DNA of 43,114 bases. Origin: Candidatus Hydrogenedentota bacterium. Its GTDB lineage: Bacteria; Hydrogenedentota; Hydrogenedentia; Hydrogenedentales; JAEUWI01. The stretch is from NCBI GenBank assembly GCA_016182605.1, contig JACPGE010000039.1, positions 1 through 43,114 on the forward strand. The letters run 5' to 3'. Numbering within the stretch: position 1 is the stretch's first letter; every line of letters begins with the position of its first letter. Shown piece by piece: positions 23,799 through 33,700 of the stretch. The notes under the pieces are model-generated. The model saw nothing but the letters and a program-made list of their open reading frames with translations, had not been told where the DNA came from and did not search any database. Both the position numbers and the translations under genes were made by a program.

Positions 23799-25544
23799 AT
23801 GGCTATAGTGGCAACAGAACGTCAGCTTGGCGACATCCTAATCGAACAGGGCGTGTTGAGCCCGCTCCAGCTCGACGAAGCGCTGCAACGCCAGCGCCTC
23901 ACCGGCGACATGCTGGGCCGCGTCCTCGTGAGCATGGGGATCTGCGAAGAGCAGGACATCATCGAAGCGCTCGGCGTCCAGTCCGGCATGGAGCGCGTCG
24001 AACTGCTCAAGCTCAAGGTGCCGTCCGAGATCATCCAGATGCTCACGGCCGACGTGGCCAAGTTCTACAACGTCATTCCCATACGCCTGGTGAACAACGA
24101 GACCCTCATCGTCGCCATGGCGGATCCCATGAACGTGCAGGTGCTCGATGACCTGGCCCAGATCACCGGCAAACAGGTGCGCGGCGCGGTCAGCAACCAG
24201 CACGACGTCTCCCAGGCCTGGAAGAACAACTACGCCTTCGAGACCGAATCCGTCGCCGCCATGCTCGAAGAACTCAAGGACCGGGTGGGCACGGCCGAGC
24301 TGACGATGGAAGAGCTGGGCCTCCAGGAAGTCGTCGGCGACGTCGACAACCTCGTGGCGCTGGCGCAGCAGCCCGAAGTCATCAAGATCGTCAATCTCGT
24401 CTTTCTGGAAGCCGTGCAGAAGCGCGCTTCCGACATTCACTTCGAAGTCTACGAAGACGACTTCCGCATCCGCGTCCGCGTGGACGGCGTGCTCCAGGAA
24501 ATCGTGTCGCCCCCCAAGGCCCTCAACATCGCCCTCACCTCCCGCGTGAAGGTCATCTGCAACATGGACATCGGCGAACGCCGCCTCCCGCAGGATGCGC
24601 GCATCGAACTCAAGGTGGGCGACACCGTCATCGACATCCGCGTTGCGACCCTGCCCACGCTCTACGGCGAGTCCGTCGTGATGCGTATTCTCGACCGGAA
24701 CGCCATCAAGATCGATTTCGATTCCCTGGGATTTCCGCCAAAGATACAGAAGACCATCGACGGCGTCATCCACAAACCCAACGGCATCTTCCTCGTCACC
24801 GGCCCCACCGGTTCCGGGAAGACCACCACGCTCTACGCCTGTCTCAACGTGCTCAACAGCTCGGAAGTAAAAATCATCACCACGGAAGACCCCGTGGAAT
24901 TGCAGATCGACCAGCTCATTCAGGTGCAGGTGCGCGAAGAACAGGGCCTCACCTTTGCGGCCTGTCTGCGCGCCATCCTCCGCCAGGACCCGGACATCGT
25001 GATGGTGGGGGAAATCCGCGACTTTGAAACGGCCACCATCGCCGTCGAAGCCTCGCTTACGGGCCACCTCGTGCTGAGCACGCTCCACACCAACAGCGCC
25101 CCGGAAACCATCACGCGTCTGCTCGACATGGAAGTGGAGCCCTTCCTCATCACCGCCTCCCTCGAAGGCGTGCTCGCGCAGCGCCTCATCCGCATGCTGT
25201 GCCGCCACTGCCAGGAACTCTACAAGCCCGACGAGGAAGAGATAGAAAAACTGGGCGTGCCCCCCCAATGGCGGCAGGATCCCAGTTTCCGCCTGCGCCG
25301 CTGCAAGGGCTGCGCCGCCTGCGAGTACAAGGGCTATACCGGCCGTACCGGTCTGTATGAAATGCTCGTGATGGACGAAACCATCTGCGAAATGGTGCTC
25401 GACCGCGCCATGGCCTTCGATATCCGCCGCTACGCCCGCAAACAGGGCATGCTCACCCTGCGCGAACAGGGGCTCATGAAGGCCGCCCAGGGCATCACCA
25501 GCGCCGATGAAGTCATCGGCCACACCGACAAGTTCGACGATTAA
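23799..25544 (+). CDS. gspE: GspE/PilB-type assembly ATPase (second copy)
   Basis: A 581-residue paralogue of the ATPase at 20819. The N-terminal MshEN-type domain has two LG-x-x-L repeats (QLGDILIEQGVLSPLQLDEA and MLGRVLVSMGI). Walker A GPTGSGKTT is at 335-343, Walker B VMVGEIRD, His box GHLVLSTLHTN, and zinc cysteines CRHC then CKGCAACEYKG. It lacks the Ser/Met linker of the first copy. The gene starts 11 bases after the PilT-like stop, and its ribosome site is weak (GGGTAG). Directly followed by the platform gene, it is the better candidate for the cognate assembly motor. Confidence 0.93.
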   Translation: MAIVATERQLGDILIEQGVLSPLQLDEALQRQRLTGDMLGRVLVSMGICEEQDIIEALGVQSGMERVELLKLKVPSEIIQMLTADVAKFYNVIPIRLVNNETLIVAMADPMNVQVLDDLAQITGKQVRGAVSNQHDVSQAWKNNYAFETESVAAMLEELKDRVGTAELTMEELGLQEVVGDVDNLVALAQQPEVIKIVNLVFLEAVQKRASDIHFEVYEDDFRIRVRVDGVLQEIVSPPKALNIALTSRVKVICNMDIGERRLPQDARIELKVGDTVIDIRVATLPTLYGESVVMRILDRNAIKIDFDSLGFPPKIQKTIDGVIHKPNGIFLVTGPTGSGKTTTLYACLNVLNSSEVKIITTEDPVELQIDQLIQVQVREEQGLTFAACLRAILRQDPDIVMVGEIRDFETATIAVEASLTGHLVLSTLHTNSAPETITRLLDMEVEPFLITASLEGVLAQRLIRMLCRHCQELYKPDEEEIEKLGVPPQWRQDPSFRLRRCKGCAACEYKGYTGRTGLYEMLVMDETICEMVLDRAMAFDIRRYARKQGMLTLREQGLMKAAQGITSADEVIGHTDKFDD

Positions 25545-25558
25545 CGAGGAAGGCGATC

Positions 25559-26794
25559 ATGCCAAAGTATGCTTATAAAGCGCTGAACAAGGACGGCAAC
25601 GAGATCTTCGGCATCGTGCAGGCCGAGAGCCAGGCGCTCGCCATCAACGACGTGCGCAGCCTGGGCCTCTACCCCACCAAGGTGCGCGAAGCCACCAAGC
25701 GCGACGAACGCCTCGCGCGCAAGGAAAAGAAGGGCCTCGACGAACTCTATTTCGGCGGCGTGAAGACCAAGGAACTCGTGGTCATGACCCGCCAGTTGTC
25801 CACCCTGATCGACGCGGGCCTGCCGCTGCTGCGCAGTCTCAACGTGCTCGTGTCCCAGTTGAAGGCGTGCAAACTGCGCGACATCCTGCGCGAAACCTCC
25901 GACGACATTCAGCAGGGCTCCACCCTCGCGGAAGCCCTTGCAAAGCATCCCAAACAGTTCGACCGGCTCTTTGTGAACATGGTGCGCGCGGGCGAAGTGG
26001 GCGGTATGCTCGAAGTCGTGCTGCAGCGCCTGGCCCACTTCATGGAGCGCCGCGAAGCCCTCAAGCGCAAGGTCAAGGGCGCCATGATCTACCCGATCGC
26101 CGTGCTCGTGATCGCATCGGCCATCGTGGCCTTCCTGCTGGTGAAGGTCGTGCCCGTCTTCGCCGAAATCTTCGAGGAATTCGGCGGCGAACTCCCCGCC
26201 CCCACCAAGCTCCTCATCGCGGCCGGGGACTTCATGCTCTACAAGTGGTGGATTCTGCTGACCTCGATCAACGGCACCATCATCAGTTTCAAAGTCATTA
26301 TGAAATTCGAGGTCGTGCGCAAGGCGTGGGACCGCATCGTCCTCAAAATCCCCCTTTTCGGCGACCTGGTGACCAAGGTGGCGGTGGCGCGTTTTGCCCG
26401 CACCCTGGGCACGCTCATTGCCTCCGGGGTGCCCATTTTGCAGGCCCTCAAGATTACGCGTGAAACCATCAGCAACAGCGTGATGCAGAACGCGGTCGAC
26501 AAGGTGCACGACAGCATCAAGGAAGGCGACACCATTGCGGCCCCCCTGGACGAAACCAAGGTTTTCCCGCCGATGGTGGTAAACATGATTGACGTGGGCG
26601 AAGAGACCGGACAGTTGGACGCCATGCTGGGGAAGGTGGCGGACATTTACGACAACGAAGTGGAGATAGCGGTGGAGGCGATGCTAACCCTCATGGAACC
26701 GGCCATCATTATCGTGCTTGGCGGCATTATCGGTTTCATCGTGGTTTCGTTGTACCTGCCCATCTTCACCCTGGGCGACCAGATCAACAACTAG
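25559..26794 (+). CDS. gspF: GspF/PilC-type inner-membrane platform protein
   Basis: A 411-residue polytopic protein that couples the cytosolic ATPase to (pseudo)pilin assembly. The short N-terminal cytosolic part begins MPKYAYKALNKDG. Two T2SSF domains follow: FTRQLSTL-like helical bundle at about 75-195, and FARTLGTLIASGVPILQAL at about 275-395. Membrane segments lie near 175, 225 and 375-400, the last with the family GEETGQLDAML motif just before it. GAGGAAGG precedes ATG 25559, 14 bases after the second ATPase. Length and motif order are standard. Confidence 0.95.
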   Translation: MPKYAYKALNKDGNEIFGIVQAESQALAINDVRSLGLYPTKVREATKRDERLARKEKKGLDELYFGGVKTKELVVMTRQLSTLIDAGLPLLRSLNVLVSQLKACKLRDILRETSDDIQQGSTLAEALAKHPKQFDRLFVNMVRAGEVGGMLEVVLQRLAHFMERREALKRKVKGAMIYPIAVLVIASAIVAFLLVKVVPVFAEIFEEFGGELPAPTKLLIAAGDFMLYKWWILLTSINGTIISFKVIMKFEVVRKAWDRIVLKIPLFGDLVTKVAVARFARTLGTLIASGVPILQALKITRETISNSVMQNAVDKVHDSIKEGDTIAAPLDETKVFPPMVVNMIDVGEETGQLDAMLGKVADIYDNEVEIAVEAMLTLMEPAIIIVLGGIIGFIVVSLYLPIFTLGDQINN

Positions 26795-26879
26795 AATAAC
26801 AGGCCGGAACCGCGGCAGGGCGCGCCCCGCGTATTGCAGGGCGCCGTCAGGGCGCGTATCCGTACAGGAGAGCATTCTC

Positions 26880-27725
26880 ATGAACAAGCGTGGTTTTACC
26901 CTGGTCGAACTCTTGGTGGTCATGGCCATCATCACCATTCTCGCGGCCATCGCCGTGCCAAACGTCACCAGGTACATTGCGCGCAGCCGCGCGGTGAAGG
27001 CGATCACCGAGATCAAGAACATCGAACTCGCCATCACCAAAATGGTCGGCGATGCGGGCCGCTCCAGCCTGAGCGAACTATTCGATTCCGCCGAGATGGA
27101 GATTCAGTTTGGCGATGACGTTTGCGATACGGCCCAGGACTTTCAATACGCAATGCAGATCTACACCAACTTTACCTATGCCCTGCTCAAACAGGGCCGT
27201 GGCGCTCTGGTGTACAAGGACAGTACGGATGGCGGAACAGGTCTCGAAGGTTCAGTTGTATTGAAGGACGACATCGTGAAGAAATTGGGCACGTCCTATT
27301 TCGAAGATATCGGCGTGGACGCGTGGGGCGAGAACATCTACCAAATCTATCCGGGGCCGTGGCCCAGAGGATCGGCGGCCGCCAATATTCCCTTCCGCAC
27401 CTTCACGGTGTCGGACGCACAATCGAACGTCCCCGGAACGAGGTCTACAACCACCAGTGACGATGTCCTGACGCTGTTCAATATTGAAGATCCCGATACG
27501 GGCGACGTTGAAGCGCGGATCGGGTACCCTGCCCCGCTCGACAAGGTGGCCTACATCTACTCCACCGGCGCCAATCTGGTAAGCGGACAGGCAATTTATT
27601 CCGGGAATGGCTACGACCCGAACAACGTGTCGAACTACCTCCCACAGACAGAAATCCTCATGGGCGGCGGCGACGACCCGAACAATTGGGACGCCGATCA
27701 GTCCTTCATGCGGTTCTATAACTAG
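26880..27725 (+). CDS. gspG: GspG-like major pseudopilin (large)
   Basis: A class III prepilin with leader MNKRG, cleavage before F6 and the conserved E at mature position 5 (FTLVELLVVMAIITILAAIA). This hydrophobic helix is the filament core. GspG order and the AIAVPNVTRYIARSRAVKAITEIKNIE pattern point to the major pseudopilin. At 281 residues it is about twice the usual 140; the extra part is a C-terminal domain rich in Asp, Gly and Asn. AGGAGA (26866-26871) fixes the start; the frame is open upstream but overlaps the platform gene. An 85-base GC-rich gap with short repeats (GCAGGGCGC) separates it from gspF and could give a processing site or internal promoter. Confidence 0.9.
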   Translation: MNKRGFTLVELLVVMAIITILAAIAVPNVTRYIARSRAVKAITEIKNIELAITKMVGDAGRSSLSELFDSAEMEIQFGDDVCDTAQDFQYAMQIYTNFTYALLKQGRGALVYKDSTDGGTGLEGSVVLKDDIVKKLGTSYFEDIGVDAWGENIYQIYPGPWPRGSAAANIPFRTFTVSDAQSNVPGTRSTTTSDDVLTLFNIEDPDTGDVEARIGYPAPLDKVAYIYSTGANLVSGQAIYSGNGYDPNNVSNYLPQTEILMGGGDDPNNWDADQSFMRFYN

Positions 27726-27736
27726 GAGCAGTACGG

Positions 27737-28525
27737 GTGATGGCACGATCCAAGCAGTACGGCCGGCATTCCACCCGGGGTCTCACCCTGGTGGAGTTGC
27801 TTGTGGTCATGGCGGTCGTGAGCCTTCTTGTGAGTCTTTCGGTGGCCGGCGTCGCCAGCTTCACGAGCTTCGCGTCCGACGCGCTGCAGCGCAGCACGCG
27901 CGATGTCTTCACCGTGCTCAAGGCCGCGCGCATCTATGCCTCCACCCACAGCGTGAACACGGCGGTGGTGTACACGCTTGATCGTCTGCCCGCAACCGAC
28001 CCCATGACGGGAAATGCGGTGCGCGAGATCATCGCCGCCGCAGTGATGTACCGGAATGAAAACACGGAAGACGCCGCCTACGGCCTCTACCTCGCCGCAC
28101 CGGGCGAGCAGGGTGAGTTCGAGTTGCTGGAGACGGGCGTGGTAATTCCCCTGTGGGACATCACCGCCGAAAGGAACGGCACGCCATATTACTTCGCAGG
28201 TGGAAGAGATATAGCCGGGCCTTCGTGCCAGGATCTCCAGAACCTGCCATTGTTGGGAATGGCGGCCGTTCAGGCCATTGTGTATGAGGACAACGGGCCT
28301 GTTGCGCGCACCTTTGCGGCGCACGTCTTTCAGCCGTCGGGCCGGATGCAGTTTACCGTGTGCGATGGATCCGCTCCGCCCGAGCGTGTCGAATTTTTTG
28401 TGGCACCCTCGGTGACCGAAGACCTGGGCGTGCGCCTGGTGAATCCCGAGAACACGGCGAGTGAACGTATTTACACCCCCATCCGGCTGTACCGGAGCAC
28501 GGGCCGCGTCGAAATCGCGAGTTAG
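27737..28525 (+). CDS. gspH: GspH-like minor pseudopilin
   Basis: A 262-residue prepilin with a 15-residue leader ending RG and core LTLVELLVVMAVVSLLVSLSV; Glu5 is present. The following stretch (RSTRDVFTVLKAARIYAST) is like GspH, where a globular beta domain follows the helix. The product is about 1.5 times the usual size. Start is GTG 27737 or ATG 27740; AGGAG at 27724-27728 fits either. Position between G-like and I-like genes is the normal operon order. Confidence 0.8.
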   Translation: MMARSKQYGRHSTRGLTLVELLVVMAVVSLLVSLSVAGVASFTSFASDALQRSTRDVFTVLKAARIYASTHSVNTAVVYTLDRLPATDPMTGNAVREIIAAAVMYRNENTEDAAYGLYLAAPGEQGEFELLETGVVIPLWDITAERNGTPYYFAGGRDIAGPSCQDLQNLPLLGMAAVQAIVYEDNGPVARTFAAHVFQPSGRMQFTVCDGSAPPERVEFFVAPSVTEDLGVRLVNPENTASERIYTPIRLYRSTGRVEIAS

Positions 28526-28536
28526 GAGTATTGGGT

Positions 28537-28938
28537 ATGGGCAGGCAGCACAAAGATCGTGCCGGTTTCACGCTGGTCGAGATCGTGGTTGCACTCACCA
28601 TCATCAGCGTGGGTATTGTCGCCGTGATGCGCCTCTTCCCCGAGTCGCTGCGCCAGGCGCGCACCGCGGCAGAGCGCACCACCGTGGCCTTCCTCGCCAA
28701 GACGCAGCTCGGCAAAGTGCGCGCAAGCGGTCTCGGTGGCGGCCTGGGCGCCTGGGCCGCGAACAATTCCTTTCAGAACGTGGCCGCCGCGGGCTCCGCT
28801 TCGGGCGGCTTCTACCAGTCCTACCGCGCGACGACGCAGCGCGTCAGTGGCGACGTGAACCTCTACCGCATCACCTTCTCCGTGCAATTGTTCGACGGCC
28901 GCGAAGAACAATTCGTCACGTATGTGACCGAGCAATGA
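28537..28938 (+). CDS. gspI: GspI-like minor pseudopilin
   Basis: A 133-residue prepilin: leader MGRQHKDRAG, core FTLVEIVVALTIISVGIVAV with Glu5. The IVVALTII-type core and LAKTQLGKVRA segment match GspI, a member of the tip complex with J and K. AGGAG (28524-28528) is eight bases before ATG 28537; a TTG six bases earlier is less likely. Of the five pseudopilins only this one has the normal size. Its stop overlaps the next start by four bases (ATGA at 28935). Confidence 0.85.
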   Translation: MGRQHKDRAGFTLVEIVVALTIISVGIVAVMRLFPESLRQARTAAERTTVAFLAKTQLGKVRASGLGGGLGAWAANNSFQNVAAAGSASGGFYQSYRATTQRVSGDVNLYRITFSVQLFDGREEQFVTYVTEQ

Positions 28939-30674
28939 GCGTGCTCAACCCACATAGCACGCATCAGGGGACTGTACCTTGCCGCGATGCAAGACTTCGC
29001 ACGGACCGTATGATCTTCCACGGCAAGGGACTGTACCTGATCGCAGCCAAGGGGACTGTACCTTGCCGCCAATCTGCACCCCGCACGGGCCGTACGTTCT
29101 TCAACGGCAAGGGACTGTACCCGATCGCGCTGTATCCGAACCCGGACCCGGACCCGTTCACCAACCAGGCGGGCTTCACCCTCGTTGAAATGCTCGTGGC
29201 CATGTCCATCTTCCTCGTGCTGATCAGCGGGCTGCTGGTGCTCTTCAACGGCGTGGTGGAAACCGTGCGCGAAGGCTACCAGACCATGGACACCTTCGAG
29301 CTTGGCCGCGGCGCCATCAACGTCATCGATCGCGATCTCAAGGGCGCCTTCACCTCGCGCGAGCACGGCAACGCCTACCAGTTTTACGGCACGCCCGACG
29401 GCTTCATGTTTGTCGGCACGCTGGAGAGCGGCGAGATCGGCCGCGTGACCTACGTGCTCCACCGCCCCAATCCCGGCGCCTCCCGCGATACCTTCCAGAC
29501 CCTCTACTATGAAGACTATGCCGTCGTGCTGGACACCATCATGCGCCAGGCGCGATCCGCGGTGACGGGCTGCTTCGACACGCCCGCCGAAGCGAAAGCC
29601 GCCCGCGATGCCGCGGCCCAGGCCGCCGCCAACGCCTTCTCCGCCGTCTACCCCAGCACGCCCGACGACGGCTTCCCCGTAACCATGCTCACCTACGACC
29701 TAGTGCGCTACGAAGAGCCCGGCCGCGGCGATCTCGACACCTTCTCCCTGGCAAACGGAGGCGTCCTCCTGCCGGACGGCACCCGCTCCAGTTTGCAGTT
29801 CCCCACCATCGATCCCGCCGATCCCGGCTTGGACGAACTCTTTCTCCTCCCCCCTCCCGAGGAATCCGGCCCCCAGCAAGAGGTCAACAACTTCGTGCTC
29901 TCCGCCATCAACCGGGATCCCTCGACGTTGAACCTCGACATCCGCACCTACATGGAGAACATTGCGGACGACCCCGCGCGCTTCGACTACGGCTCTTTGC
30001 AGATCGTGTCCCCCGCGCTCGTCGAATCGATCGTGGCCACGCGCAAACGCGAATTCTGGATCCGCTGGCTCTCCGGCGAACTCTTTGAAGGCCCCCCCCC
30101 CCGCATCACGCCCTTCTGGACCTTCGACGGCGACGAAAATCGGGACAACGCGGACAAACCCAACGTAGACAAATACATCGTGTCACCTTATGTAATCGCC
30201 AAGGCGGTGCTCCTCGACCTCAGCGGCAATCCCATGTTTATTCCGGGCGGCCCCGCCATGAACATCCTCTTTCAGGATCACTACTTCCGCTACAGTGACG
30301 GGATCAACATCGACGCGCGCTACTTCAACGCGCTCGAAAACCTCGATCAGGGCATCCCCGTGCTCGACGGCAGCGAGGCCGAAATTTATTACAGCACCTT
30401 TCTCTGCCAATCCTCCGAAAACAACCTCTTCTATTGGGACAATTTCCTGATGAACAAACAATATGCGGAGAACCGGGACTCGGACGTGCTCTCCGGTTCG
30501 CCGCTCTTCCCCCGCCTGCCCGCCGTGGTCACCGCCAACCTCACGCTCACCCGGCCGCCCAAGCGGCCCGGTGGCGCCCTCTTCCAGCGGCGCTTCGAGC
30601 AGGGGATAGACGTGCCCTCGGCCATCGGGCGGGATCTCCCGGCGACCCTGGCGCCCAGTCCAGGGCAGGTATAG
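28935..30674 (+). CDS. gspJ: GspJ-like minor pseudopilin with repeat insertion in its leader
   Basis: A 579-residue prepilin, far longer than the usual 200. The export/cleavage signal is AG|FTLVEMLVAMSIFLVLISG with Gly at residue 80, so the leader is 80 residues instead of under 30. Residues about 11-65 are encoded by two tandem 84-base repeat units (28966-29128) that keep the frame because 84 is 28 codons. ATG 28935 overlaps the gspI stop, supporting this start, and no ribosome-bound start exists between the repeat and the core. After the core come LGRGAINVIDRDLKGAF (GspJ-like) and a large unassigned domain. An 11-C tract lies at 30092-30102 (residues about 386-390). Whether prepilin peptidase still handles such a leader is unknown. 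Confidence 0.82.
   Translation: MSVLNPHSTHQGTVPCRDARLRTDRMIFHGKGLYLIAAKGTVPCRQSAPRTGRTFFNGKGLYPIALYPNPDPDPFTNQAGFTLVEMLVAMSIFLVLISGLLVLFNGVVETVREGYQTMDTFELGRGAINVIDRDLKGAFTSREHGNAYQFYGTPDGFMFVGTLESGEIGRVTYVLHRPNPGASRDTFQTLYYEDYAVVLDTIMRQARSAVTGCFDTPAEAKAARDAAAQAAANAFSAVYPSTPDDGFPVTMLTYDLVRYEEPGRGDLDTFSLANGGVLLPDGTRSSLQFPTIDPADPGLDELFLLPPPEESGPQQEVNNFVLSAINRDPSTLNLDIRTYMENIADDPARFDYGSLQIVSPALVESIVATRKREFWIRWLSGELFEGPPPRITPFWTFDGDENRDNADKPNVDKYIVSPYVIAKAVLLDLSGNPMFIPGGPAMNILFQDHYFRYSDGINIDARYFNALENLDQGIPVLDGSEAEIYYSTFLCQSSENNLFYWDNFLMNKQYAENRDSDVLSGSPLFPRLPAVVTANLTLTRPPKRPGGALFQRRFEQGIDVPSAIGRDLPATLAPSPGQV
28966..29128. repeat. Two tandem REP-like units (84-base period) in the gspJ-like leader
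   Basis: Unit 1 (28966-29044) and unit 2 (29050-29128) each start AGGGGACTGTACCTTGCCGC and end ACGGCAAGGGACTGTACC plus GATCGC. Within each unit CCTTGCCG and CGGCAAGG are inverted, so each can fold into a long hairpin. The inner parts differ between units, so the duplication is not recent or has been retained as two insertions. GGGACTGTACC occurs four times. Confidence 0.88.
30092..30102. repeat. 11-C homopolymer within the gspJ-like gene
   Basis: Eleven consecutive C (GAAGG followed by C x 11) encode Gly-Pro-Pro-Pro-Arg in the middle of the GspJ-like protein. It is the longest homopolymer I see in the window. Tracts of this length are prone to slippage in replication, and in sequencing too. 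Confidence 0.9.
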
Positions 30675-30794
30675 CGCATTTCCGCGGCGGGCCGGGCTTG
30701 CGCCCCGCGCCGCGTTTAACAGGCGGCAGGCAGAGGCCGCACAGGGCAGTACATGGGGAAGCTGCCGAGGCAGATGAGCAAGAGGTACACGTGC

Positions 30795-33700
30795 ATGACG
30801 CAAACTGGTAACGGGCCGGGAGGCACCGCGCATAACCGCGGCGCCGCCCTGATCATGGCGGTCGCCATACTGGCGGTGCTCCTCGCCATCGCCCTGGCCT
30901 TTTTTTCGTCCACCAAAGTCGAGATGAACATCGCCACCAACACGGTGAACAAGGTCCGCGTCGATCTCCTCTCCGACGCCACCCTCGCGCTCGCCATGGC
31001 CACACTCAACCAGGATCTCCTCCGCCATCCGAACGCCACCTCCACCGACCACCCCTGGCGCAGCCTTTACAACGGCGCCTGGGCCGCGGGCAAGCCCTGG
31101 GCCATGCGCCGCAACGGCGCCACCCCCATCTCCATGAGCCAGGGCGGCGTCCCCGAGGTCAATCTGCTCAAACCCAATTTCCCCGCCTACGCGAACAGCA
31201 ACTACGTCTATCCCCTGTGGGTCGTCTTTGCCGATGGCCACCGCGAAGTGCTCTACCGCGGCGAACGCTCCCGCGACTGGCTCTACTACCCCCGCGTCGA
31301 AGCCTTCCGCGGCACCGATTTAGACTTGCCCAATGGCAGCCCCGCCGTGCTCTACGATGCCAACGCCATTCTCATCGATTCCGCGGACCCGCCCGTCGCC
31401 GTCACGCCCGTCTACCGCTACAACCCCGAGCTTCCCTACGACGCCACGCCGCAAACCCTCAACGGCATCACCGATGTGCCCCCCTCCTACCTGCCCTTTG
31501 TCACCTCCAGTTACTACGGCACGGTCGGCGTCGGTTCCCAGGGATTCACCCCCATGGTCGATGGCACACTCAACGCCCTCTTCCCCGTGCCAGACAAGGA
31601 GACGGACCCTACTAAAGGCGGCGACGGCGGCAGCCAGTACCCCCGCGAACAGGTGGACACCTTCGCCGATGTGGATCTCGACAACGACGGCCTGAAAGAC
31701 GCCGTCTGGCTGCCCCTGCCCCAAGACCGCTTCTACCCGGACGACGGCCTCGACAACGATCTCGACGGCATGATCGACGAAACCCAGGACAACGGCGTCA
31801 ACGACGACCACATTCCCGGCGTCTACGATAACGAGCCGGAATCGATTTGGAACAGTACCGATCAAGTAACCCGTGCGCAGGCCATCGATTTCGACATCGA
31901 CGAGGCCATCGAAGCCGGGGTCTTCGCGTATTACGGCGGCGACGACGGCCTCGACAACGACGGCAACGGGTTGGTTGACGAGGGCGAGGATCTGGTGGGC
32001 GAAGACGGCTATAACGAAACCGGGGAGATCTTCTTCCTCACCGCGCCCCTGCCCGGCGAACGGATTCCCGTCGATCTGAACAACGACGGCATCTCGCCAG
32101 ACACCGTGCCGATCTGCGACGCGACGTGCGATTCCATCGTGATGGAGCCCCTCTACGTCATTCTTCCCGACACGATCACCGTGCGCACGGTTATTGGCGA
32201 CATTGCGCTCACCGCCGCCAATGTGGATGTTCTCGACAACGACCACAACATGCTCGTGAACGATTTCTTTGCCTACGCCTACATCGGGCCCAACACCCAA
32301 TGGGAAACGCCGCCCAAAAAAATCATCGGCTTTGGCGATGACGGCACGGTCATTTATCCAGATGTCAACGTCCAAAACTCCGCCGTGGCGCTCACCGATC
32401 CCGGTTACTACGACCGCTGGCTGCTTCCCAACAACTGGGCCGCGGACGACATCACCGATCCCATCTACTCCCTGCCGCGCGCCCTCGCCTACCACGAAAT
32501 CAAGGTCGATTCCGCGCTGAACAACGCCATTCGCTTTGAGCCCCCCGTGGCGCAGATCCTGCGCAATGGCGCCGTTGACGATAAGCCGATCTACGACTGG
32601 CTCACGCCACACATCCGCATCACCCACTCCGGCGAGCCCATGTGCGATATCGTCGGCCGCGCCGCCGTCTACATCACCGACGAGGCCAGCCGCGTCAACG
32701 TCAACGTCGCGGGCGGACACGTGTATAACCCCGGCCCGCCGCTCGCCAATAGCTCCGTAAATGCCCCAAATATCATGCGCGCACTGGGTGACGGTGCCTC
32801 CCCCCACGAATACGAAACCCGTGTGCTGCCCGAGGGGGGTATTGCGCGATCGGGAACACTCTGGAGCGTGTTGACGGGAAATCCCAAAGGCGGTGCCGAC
32901 GAAGTGGGAATATACAGTTATGACGTCCAACTGCCGGGCTATAGCCGCGCGGATGACAACGGCAACGCCTGGATCGCCACGATCAACGGTCTTGACGACG
33001 ATGGCGACGGCCTCATCGACGAAGGCGCTTTTCTGCCCAGACTCAGCGTTCAGACGCGGAGAATCGTCGAAGGTATTGACGCCTACAGTAGTCTTTCCGA
33101 CGAACGGAAACAGGCCGTTTTCGATGAATTGAAGAGCACCCGCTTCGCCGATTACGCGAATGCCCTCGGCTATTTTGAAGGTGTCGACGAGCCCGGCGAG
33201 ATGCAGCGCTTCCAGGGACTGCGCAACTTTCTCGCCGAACGTGACACCATCGACAACGACGCCGATGCCCGAGATAGTTTTGGGTTCGTCGAATCCGTTG
33301 TTGACGAATTCGGCGAACTGGGCGATGCCGTCTTCCAAAAAGAAGATCAGGTGCCGTTGAGGACACCGTCAATTGCCGATGGTGTTTACGGTGTCATGGC
33401 GAACGACCTTACCGCCTTCAGCACCGATCGCAACGTGAACATGGTGCCCGCGCGCGAGGGCCTGCGCGTCATCAACAAGCTCGACCCCAACTTCGCCACG
33501 GCACAGCAACTGGCCGCCAGCCTCATCATCAACGGCCGCTTCGAGCCGGTCACCACCGCCACCAAAGCGCCCCCCATCGATCTATACGCCGGCGGCGTCC
33601 CCATGCCCTCGGAGATCCCCTACATCTTCGATCCAGACGGCACCACCACCCGCGGCTTTGCCCTGGGCCTGCGCCAGGGAGACATCCACCTCAGCGCCCC

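Noticed and set aside
20837-25523. Long minus-strand frames opposite the two GspE-like ATPases
   Set aside because: No motifs; entirely overlapped by recognisable ATPase genes.
28966-29128. Tandem repeats as a CRISPR array
   Set aside because: Only two units, long internally palindromic repeats, no uniform spacers, and they are translated within a gene.
31320-33338. 672-codon minus-strand frame opposite the giant pseudopilin
   Set aside because: Val/Gly/Asp-rich antisense image of the DNDGDG motifs, without start signals.
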